Origin: a virus
Reading direction: 5' to 3' (one strand)
Virus record (IMG/VR): IMGVR_UViG_3300044858_000828
Location: 1-40,360 of that record
DNA length: 40,360 nt
The notes beneath the pieces were generated by a model. It made no database searches. It worked only from the letters and a program-made list of their open reading frames with translations, and was not told the origin of the DNA. Within the stretch, counting starts at the first letter, position 1, and each line of letters starts with the position of its first letter. Both the position numbers and the translations under genes were made by a program. Shown here one piece after another: positions 7,666 to 14,197 of this stretch.

Positions 7666-7974
7666 TCATTTTTTTACAATATCATCTAGCTTTATTTCAA
7701 GCTGCATTTCTTCTTGCTCTGACATTTCGTCTGACTCTTCTGAGTCCTCTTCTTCACTTTCTGAATTAGCTGATTCCATCTCTTGATTAGAAAATTTCAT
7801 ATAGCTATAAACAGCACTGACATAGTAGTCTAGTTTAGAGAATTTATCTTGAAGCCAAGCAGGTAATTGTTGTTCATCTTTTATCATAGGAAGAAGTTCT
7901 TGAGAAAATACAATAAGTTTTCTTAGTGTATTTTTAGCCATTTCTCCTTCATAATCATATTCTTTATTTTTCAT
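7666..7974 (-). CDS. Conserved-looking helical phage protein with acidic C-terminus
   Basis: The first 60 of 102 residues are helical ([18 protein letters not shown], then [19 protein letters not shown] and [10 protein letters not shown]). This pattern resembles small proteins widespread in environmental tailed phages, in which a helix is followed by lpxWvqdKi and a Tyr-rich helix. The remaining part is an acidic run ([13 protein letters not shown]) and a short end. Its ATG overlaps the stop of the preceding 48-aa gene (ATGA), so translation is coupled. The function is unknown. Confidence 0.65.
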   Translation of the reverse strand: MKNKEYDYEGEMAKNTLRKLIVFSQELLPMIKDEQQLPAWLQDKFSKLDYYVSAVYSYMKFSNQEMESANSESEEEDSEESDEMSEQEEMQLEIKLDDIVKK

Positions 7975-8117
7975 TTTTTAGCCTTCTTAGGTTTATTAGA
8001 CTTACCTGCACTAGATAAAGCAATGGCTACTGCTTGTTTTTGCGGGTAGCCTTCTTTTACCATTTTACTTATGTTTGAAGAAATTGTTTTTTGTGACTTA
8101 CCTTTTTTTAGTGGCAT
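7971..8117 (-). CDS. Small basic phage protein of the MPLKKGKSQ type (48 aa)
   Basis: The 48-residue product starts [18 protein letters not shown] and continues [18 protein letters not shown] with a Lys-rich end. This N-terminal Lys-rich stretch plus a [10 protein letters not shown] helix is a pattern I recognise from many short uncharacterised phage proteins. A strong AAGGAGTT site precedes the ATG by about 5 nt, and the gene is first in an operon with its own promoter. Function unknown. Confidence 0.75.
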   Translation of the reverse strand: MPLKKGKSQKTISSNISKMVKEGYPQKQAVAIALSSAGKSNKPKKAKK

Positions 8118-8130
8118 ATTAACTCCTTAT

Positions 8131-8159
8131 ATTCTATATAACTGAATGTTTTTTGACAA
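8131..8159 (-). promoter_or_regulatory. Sigma70-type promoter for the small late genes
   Basis: On the - strand, TTGTCA (8154-8159), a 17-nt spacer and TAGAAT (8131-8136) precede the gene starting at 8117. The predicted start falls near 8124, within the ribosome site, so the leader would be only about 7-10 nt. In AT-rich DNA a chance match is possible. Confidence 0.5.
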
Positions 8160-8170
8160 AGTTAATTTTA

Positions 8171-10147
8171 TTAATTTGTGAAAGCTCTTATTAATACTCG
8201 TAGTCCAGCAGGCACTGAGCTGTCAGTATACTGTATTGTATCATTCGCTATGTTGTAGACAAAATCTACTCCATTAACTTGATCGATTCCGTTAAGAGAG
8301 CTGTATACATAGCTTAAGCTAGCAGGACTATTTGCGCTTACTCTAACAAAGAAGCAATTGCTAGTTCCGGAGCTTACATTAGTATTATATCTAGGTTGAA
8401 GATTTAACCCCAAAGCGCCATCTACATAGGCTTTAGTAGCAGCATTACTAGCACTAGTAGGAGGTCCAGACAGAGTTAGTTCACCCGTCATAGTATCTCC
8501 TGCTTTAGATACCTTAGCGTTTACGTTACTTTGAACGGAGTTCAAATTAGCGTTTAAACTGGTATAAGTATTAAAATCATTAGCTAAAGCAGCTAAATAT
8601 GTAGTATAATCATTACCTCTAGCAGAAAGTAGAGTAGCTCCATCATTGGCTAAGGCAGCTAAATATGTTACGTGGTCATTCTGACGAGCCGTTAAGAGTG
8701 TGGCTCCGTCATTGGCTAAGGCAGCTAAATATGTTACGTGGTCATTCTGACGAGCCGTTAAGAGTGTGGCTCCGTCATTGGCTAAGGCAGCTAAATACGT
8801 TACGTGGTCATTCTGACGAGCAGAAAGTAGAGTAGCTCCATCATTTGCAGCTAATGTAGAATAAGTATTCCAGTCATTACTACGCGCAGTTAGTAAGGTA
8901 GCTCCATCATTAGCGGCTAAAGTAGAATATGTAGACCAATCATTAGCTTGATAGTCTCTAGTTCTAGCTATGTCATCAGCTGATGTTAAAGTACCTACTC
9001 CAACTCTAAACTTAGAGACAGATGCAGAAGCATAAATTAAATTAGCTAATAATGCGCTACTAGTTCCTGCTACTTGAATACCAGAGCCTTCAGCCAATGC
9101 ATCTGTGCTATTCCAATTTATAATTATAGTTTTATCTTCGGTAGAGATATTTGATACATTTGCAGTAACGCTATCTCCTAGTATAAATAAATTACCTTCG
9201 ATTACTAAATCTCTAGCAAAAGTTTTATTACTTGTAAATTTTACTGTAGAATCATTGATAATAGCATTGTAAGTATTATAATCATTACTTCTTGCAGTTA
9301 ATAAAGTAGAATGATCGTTACCTTGCGCACTATTCCACGTTGCAAGGTCATTAGCACGCGCGCTCAATAAGGTAGAGTGATCATTGCCTTGCGCGCTATT
9401 CCATGTTGCAAGGTCATTAGCACGCGCAGATAAAAGAGTAGAGTGATCATTGCCCTGTGCGCTATTCCACGTTGTAAGGTCATTAGCACGCGCGGATAGA
9501 AGAGTAGAGTGATCGTTACCACGTGCTGTGGCTAAAGTAACTCCATCGTTTGCTTGAGCAGCTAGATAAGTATTATAGTCATTAGCAGCAATTTGTAGAT
9601 AAGTATTATAATCATTAGCAAAATACCAATTATTAGCAGTTGCTACGTTAGCCACAGCGTTAGGAGAAGCACTTAAATTCAAAATATCTAAGTTACTTGC
9701 TAAAAGAACATCTGCGCCTGCAAAAATACCACCTCTAACGTTTAATATATAAGTATTAGATGTGGGTAATATATTAGAAGTAGTTCTTCCAATACTAATA
9801 CTGTTACTAGAGATTAATAAACCAGGTCCGCCAGCAGTTGATTCTATGCTAAATACATTTTCTGGTCTAGTTAGAACTGTTCTGGAATATACTCCATATT
9901 TGAAGAGCTCAATATCATTTACAAAATAATTAGTAATTGAAAATTTACTATTGGCAGTATAGCCATAAGCATTAGCGTTTGAATCAAACCAGCTATAGAA
10001 ACTGCCTACATTAGCAGAATTAACACTGATATTAGAGAATATATTTGACCCGGCTAGATGTCTAGATTCAATAGCAGCATTAGCTATTTGAGAAGAACCA
10101 ATTACATTACTTCCAATTACTGAACTTGTTATTTTAGTTAATGCCAT
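8171..10147 (-). CDS. Tail fibre protein with 11-residue ND repeats
   Basis: This 658-residue fibre starts MALTKITSSVIGSNVI, a common N-terminus of phage fibres that attach to the tail. It has two shaft blocks of 11-residue repeats that begin Asn-Asp (residues about 178-298 and 402-533). Between them is a beta-rich segment of the type found in many fibres (EGNLFILGDSV, EDKTIIINW). Next comes the KAGDTMTGELTLSGPPTSA...NAATKAYVD module typical of trimeric fibres. The last 80 residues are beta-rich with a possible receptor-binding tip. There is no visible endosialidase or chaperone domain. It lies last among the tail genes, before the small late genes. A long side fibre or tip fibre is likely; the receptor is unknown. 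Confidence 0.85.
   Translation of the reverse strand: MALTKITSSVIGSNVIGSSQIANAAIESRHLAGSNIFSNISVNSANVGSFYSWFDSNANAYGYTANSKFSITNYFVNDIELFKYGVYSRTVLTRPENVFSIESTAGGPGLLISSNSISIGRTTSNILPTSNTYILNVRGGIFAGADVLLASNLDILNLSASPNAVANVATANNWYFANDYNTYLQIAANDYNTYLAAQANDGVTLATARGNDHSTLLSARANDLTTWNSAQGNDHSTLLSARANDLATWNSAQGNDHSTLLSARANDLATWNSAQGNDHSTLLTARSNDYNTYNAIINDSTVKFTSNKTFARDLVIEGNLFILGDSVTANVSNISTEDKTIIINWNSTDALAEGSGIQVAGTSSALLANLIYASASVSKFRVGVGTLTSADDIARTRDYQANDWSTYSTLAANDGATLLTARSNDWNTYSTLAANDGATLLSARQNDHVTYLAALANDGATLLTARQNDHVTYLAALANDGATLLTARQNDHVTYLAALANDGATLLSARGNDYTTYLAALANDFNTYTSLNANLNSVQSNVNAKVSKAGDTMTGELTLSGPPTSASNAATKAYVDGALGLNLQPRYNTNVSSGTSNCFFVRVSANSPASLSYVYSSLNGIDQVNGVDFVYNIANDTIQYTDSSVPAGLRVLIRAFTN
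8549..8944 (-). repeat. In-gene tandem repeat block 2 of the fibre (66-bp units)
   Basis: Twelve 11-residue units each start with ND; alternate units pair into 22-residue (66-bp) repeats such as NDHVTYLAALA plus NDGATLLTARQ. At DNA level the copies at 8648-8713 and 8714-8779 are nearly identical, and a third from 8780 differs by a base or so before diverging. The block is in phase with the gene and likely prone to unit gain and loss. Confidence 0.9.
9254..9616 (-). repeat. In-gene tandem repeat block 1 of the fibre (66-bp units)
   Basis: About eleven ND-led 11-residue units, with alternating forms NDHSTLLSARA and NDLATWNSAQG, make a 66-bp repeat that recurs with few base changes between about 9300 and 9520. 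It is the same design as block 2, with different side chains. Confidence 0.88.
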
Positions 10148-10156
10148 TGATTCTCC

Positions 10157-11074
10157 TTATCTAACATCGGGCAACATACTTCCGTACATATTAGTCCCAT
10201 CAGATACAAATGAAAACATATCTCTTCTACTAGCTGTAGTAGTAAGAGTAGGAGCGACTCCTGCCGGCCATTTAAATACACTATTCCAGTTTAGAGTGCG
10301 ACCGCCTACTCCGTCTTGTATAACATGAAGTATGTAAGTTCCTACTCTCATATTACCGGGAGCCGCAACAGTCCTATTACCTCCAAGAGTTACAGTCGCT
10401 ACTTGTCCTAAAAATAGATCCCAAGATATAGTAGCCCCATCTGTAAGAGTCTGTGTAGAGGCGTTCGCATAAGCAGTATTATATGAACCATATACTGTAA
10501 GTTGATGGTTACTGCTAAGAGTAGTGCTACCTACAGTTAATTTACCATCGGTGTTAAATTTTAAGTTACCGCCTGTTGCTAATTTTGCATCAGTTATTGC
10601 AGAGTCTGCCACGATGGTAGAAGTTACAGAACCCGTCGGCGGCACTCCTACATCTACTATAAAAGGGCTACTGTTAGAATATTTCATATACATTCTAGCA
10701 TTAGCAGCAGGTCCGCCCGTATATGTAGTGCTAAAGAATTCACCTATCTCATAAGTTCCTATATTAGCAACAGCATGTACTAAATCTTTTTCTATACGGT
10801 ATCCTATACCGTATCTAGAAAGATTTTGTCCTAAAACAGAATTTTTATTGAAAGTACTATCTACCTTATAAAGGGCTCCAGTTGTTGCATCTACATACAA
10901 CATACCATTTGGAGGAGCGGTAGCTCCTCCTTCGTATGTTATATTTGTAGAGTTAGGTATACCAGAACTATAAAAATTTTGTAATAAAGCAAACAGAGTT
11001 TCATTTATTTGAATTCTAGCAGTTCCTAAAGAGGTGCTCGATGTAGGCGTTGAAAATGTATTTGAACTTGGCAT
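10157..11074 (-). CDS. Tail fibre/tip protein with conserved C-terminal beta domain
   Basis: This 305-residue, Ser/Thr/Gly/Asn-rich protein starts MPSSNTFSTPTSSTSLGTA. The central part carries DSAITDAKLATGG, a fibre-like collar segment. The last 100 residues include TLTDGATISWDLFLGQ, VTLGGNRTVAAPGN, GGRTLNWNSVFKWPAG and FVSDGTNMYG. I recognise this pattern from the C-terminal domain of numerous phage tail and fibre proteins, where it probably forms a trimeric tip. The gene sits between the FN3-type protein and the repeat fibre. Host-recognition or fibre-assembly roles are both plausible. Confidence 0.75.
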   Translation of the reverse strand: MPSSNTFSTPTSSTSLGTARIQINETLFALLQNFYSSGIPNSTNITYEGGATAPPNGMLYVDATTGALYKVDSTFNKNSVLGQNLSRYGIGYRIEKDLVHAVANIGTYEIGEFFSTTYTGGPAANARMYMKYSNSSPFIVDVGVPPTGSVTSTIVADSAITDAKLATGGNLKFNTDGKLTVGSTTLSSNHQLTVYGSYNTAYANASTQTLTDGATISWDLFLGQVATVTLGGNRTVAAPGNMRVGTYILHVIQDGVGGRTLNWNSVFKWPAGVAPTLTTTASRRDMFSFVSDGTNMYGSMLPDVR

Positions 11075-11077
11075 TAC

Positions 11078-14000
11078 TTATGCTCCATCTGCTTTGATAT
11101 CTACGGTAATACCTGTAACAGATACTCCATTGCTAGAATAATATAGAGATATGCCGCATTGATTATTAGTTTTACCTGTAATAATTGGCACTACTGGATC
11201 TGTGCCAGATGTTTGACTAACTGTTATAGTAGGGACTACAGTAAATCCAGCAGCACTGTAATCTATAGTAGTATTACTAGAATTTATCGTATTACTAGTA
11301 GAAAATACTTTTCTAGTTAAGTTAACTGCATATCTAAGCTTATCCAATATAGTAGACACTTGTCCGGGTTTGGAATTTACTATAGAAACTCTAAGTTGGA
11401 AATGTCTAAAAGTAATATCAGATTCAGTTAAAGGAGCGTAACCATCGTTGGTTGCAAATCCTACGAAAGCATTAGTATTAACTTGATTATTACCAGAGTA
11501 ATAAACATTACTAGCAGTTGAATATCTTAAGTCTACGTTGTAAGATATAGAATTACTTGGCCCCTCAAAAGTAGATGTTAATCTGTCATTATACTGTGTT
11601 AAATTAACTAATGCATAAGAAGTAGCACTTCCACTTAAATTAGCTAATATATTGCTACCTGTAGACACTCCATTTGCAAAATAAGTATTACTAAATTGAA
11701 TTATGCCTAAAGAAGAATTTGTCACACTAAGTATAAGGGCATAACTATTAGCGTTTGATACATCATCAACAAACTGTCCATAGTTCCATATAGCATAAAC
11801 ATTACCACTAGGACCTCCGCTTGTCAATGTTTTATTATCTGTATCATACGTTGCTATATCTAAAAACGTTGTAAGAGCGCTATCTTGAAAAAATCCAGGA
11901 CTTTGTAAGGCGTCAGATACCCCAACGAGAACATTTTCTTTAAAATCATTGTATGTTGAAGTAACACTTTGAATAACGTTTACACTAGATACTAACCTGC
12001 CAGTAATAAGTTGTCCTAAATCTCTTATTTGAGTATAATATACCGCATTAGCAGACGCATTAAGATCTGTAACGCCTACACCAACAGTAAATCCAGTAGA
12101 AGTTCCATTAGAATTATCAACTATACTTCTACCTGCTCCTGCTATTCCTCCATAAACAGAATTAGCAAAACTTGGATAATAATATTCAAAATAATTATTA
12201 TTAGTAGATCCAGATATATAGTCATTTGCACCTGGATTATCTTCGCTGAACGCTCTAAAAGTAAACAAGCTAGCTGGTCGTATAGTAGTTATAGTAAATA
12301 TAGCTATATCAGATGCTTCACACTGATTACCTGTTGTATCTCTAGTTCTTAATAAGTAAGTAAAAGTACCATACTCTCTAACAGGCGCATTTAAGAAACT
12401 TACGTTAGCAAAAGCAGATCCTATACTTGTTGAGGATTCCCAGTTAGATTCTGTGACAGAACTATAAGTTCCTGTTAATTGTTTTATCTCAAATTGATAT
12501 AAGTCTATTTCTAGAGGATCACCGTTTTGATCTCTAGGAACTGTCCAAGAGAATAAAATTTGATCTCCAAGTTGACTGGCTGAAAAACGGGTTACTCCGT
12601 CTGGTTTAGCAGTTTTACCCACTATATCTGCTGAGGTTTCTGTAGTAATACCTCTGATATCATTATTAAGAGGTGTAACTCTAGCATAAAAACGATAATT
12701 ACCAGCAGAGGCACCTCTTTCTATATTATCAATCTTAAAATATAATTTTCCGTCTTCTGCTATACCGCTAGCAGACACTTTTACAGTAGTATAAGTAAGC
12801 AGATCAGCTCCAGAACTATTATCTTCTATTTTATAAGATATTTCATAGTCTGTAACAGATTGATTAACTATAGGAGTAAAATTTATAGTAGCTCTAACAG
12901 CAATACCAACTTGTTTATCTCTGTAAAGAGATTCAGATATTTGTAAATCTGTTACTTTTCCTATCGGTAAAGTATCAATATTTACCTGTTTAGTAGAATA
13001 TGCGCTTTTTCTATTAAAACTATTCTTATTTCTAGCTCTTACAACATAACTTCCTGGGGCTATGTTTTTTATCTTTCCTTCTTTACTTATGTCTAAGGAT
13101 TCAAAAGTTTTACTTAAACTTACGTTATATACTTTATAAGATCCTAATTCGTAAACTCCTGGATATATTGTGTTGTCATAGTCCAAAGTGAATGTATTAG
13201 CTGTAGCATTCAAATTTCCTACAGTGCCTTGAATATCATTAGATATATTTACGCCCGTAACTCCAGATATATTAGCAGTAAGCGATGTAGCAAATTTAAC
13301 TCTGTAAATACAATTAGTAGTTAAATAGGCGTTATAACTAGGGCTTGAAGAATTGTAACTAGTCTCAGAAACAGCATAGATATTACCAGAAAACAAAGAA
13401 ATATTATCTCCCGGTTCTATGATAGGGACAGTATAGTGGTTTGTTCTTACGGTAAGAACTTTTCCAGTTCCAGTCTGGACAGTAATATTAGATTTACTAT
13501 CCCAAGTAAAAACACCTTGAGCTTGTTCTTGGTTATCAATATATACTGAAATTGCAGTCTTATATCTTGGTACTATGTTTATATCAACAGTAGAAGATCC
13601 TGCAACAGCTATAGCCTCAATATTAAAAGTCTTTGTAAATATATGTGAATATCCTTCTAGATACACGCTATTATTATTAAATTTAGTCTGATCTAAAAGT
13701 TGACTTATTTTTAAGTAGAAAGGAGGCTCAGGTAAACTATCTAATAAGAAAGTCTCTGGGTGGTTAGCGCTTACACTATTATTAACCTTTAAAGTATTAT
13801 TACTTAAGTTAAAACTCTCTATAGGCATACTAATCTGCGTTACAATAGGATTATATCCTACATGTCCTATATCTGCACCCGTATCTGTTTTCTCATTAAT
13901 AGGTATTCCTACATAATCAATACCCTTTAGGTTACCAAAAACAGCAGGGTCATCATTAACTAATAATACATTTTTATTAAAGTTTAAGTCTATTGCACTA

Positions 14001-14197
14001 GCTAATCCAGTAACAGTAAATTCTAAGTTACCATTTTTTATAGTTCTATCTCCAGTAACATCTACTCTATTTACTGATGTGCATAACAGAGGTATAGATC
14101 CTAGAAGGGTATTAAATCCATTTTTGCCTACCAGAGCTACTCCGATACCATTAGATATATTAGAAGTATTTTCTACGGTTATTGTTTTATATGCCAT
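11078..14197 (-). CDS. Large FN3-type tail-tip protein (J C-terminal-half-like)
   Basis: This 1039-residue beta-rich protein has fibronectin-III-like stretches in the middle (about residues 410-640, for example LPIGKVTDLQISES and KPDGVTRFSASQLG followed by FSWTVPRD). These correspond to the FN3 part of lambda gpJ. The C-terminal segment, with LRYAVNLTRKVFS and then YYSSNGVSVTGITVDIKA, matches the central-fibre end seen in other tail-tip proteins. The start overlaps the stop of the J-like gene by 1 nt (TAATG), so the two are coupled. I infer that the J function is divided between these two genes; it may instead be an accessory tip fibre. Confidence 0.7.
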   Translation of the reverse strand: MAYKTITVENTSNISNGIGVALVGKNGFNTLLGSIPLLCTSVNRVDVTGDRTIKNGNLEFTVTGLASAIDLNFNKNVLLVNDDPAVFGNLKGIDYVGIPINEKTDTGADIGHVGYNPIVTQISMPIESFNLSNNTLKVNNSVSANHPETFLLDSLPEPPFYLKISQLLDQTKFNNNSVYLEGYSHIFTKTFNIEAIAVAGSSTVDINIVPRYKTAISVYIDNQEQAQGVFTWDSKSNITVQTGTGKVLTVRTNHYTVPIIEPGDNISLFSGNIYAVSETSYNSSSPSYNAYLTTNCIYRVKFATSLTANISGVTGVNISNDIQGTVGNLNATANTFTLDYDNTIYPGVYELGSYKVYNVSLSKTFESLDISKEGKIKNIAPGSYVVRARNKNSFNRKSAYSTKQVNIDTLPIGKVTDLQISESLYRDKQVGIAVRATINFTPIVNQSVTDYEISYKIEDNSSGADLLTYTTVKVSASGIAEDGKLYFKIDNIERGASAGNYRFYARVTPLNNDIRGITTETSADIVGKTAKPDGVTRFSASQLGDQILFSWTVPRDQNGDPLEIDLYQFEIKQLTGTYSSVTESNWESSTSIGSAFANVSFLNAPVREYGTFTYLLRTRDTTGNQCEASDIAIFTITTIRPASLFTFRAFSEDNPGANDYISGSTNNNYFEYYYPSFANSVYGGIAGAGRSIVDNSNGTSTGFTVGVGVTDLNASANAVYYTQIRDLGQLITGRLVSSVNVIQSVTSTYNDFKENVLVGVSDALQSPGFFQDSALTTFLDIATYDTDNKTLTSGGPSGNVYAIWNYGQFVDDVSNANSYALILSVTNSSLGIIQFSNTYFANGVSTGSNILANLSGSATSYALVNLTQYNDRLTSTFEGPSNSISYNVDLRYSTASNVYYSGNNQVNTNAFVGFATNDGYAPLTESDITFRHFQLRVSIVNSKPGQVSTILDKLRYAVNLTRKVFSTSNTINSSNTTIDYSAAGFTVVPTITVSQTSGTDPVVPIITGKTNNQCGISLYYSSNGVSVTGITVDIKADGA

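Noticed and set aside
8648-8845. Regular 66-bp repeats that might suggest a CRISPR array or phase-variable locus
   Set aside because: Repeats are in frame, without unique spacers, and encode the fibre's 11-residue units.
10157-14197. Diversity-generating retroelement target in the fibre or tip genes
   Set aside because: No reverse transcriptase or template repeat is visible in the window.
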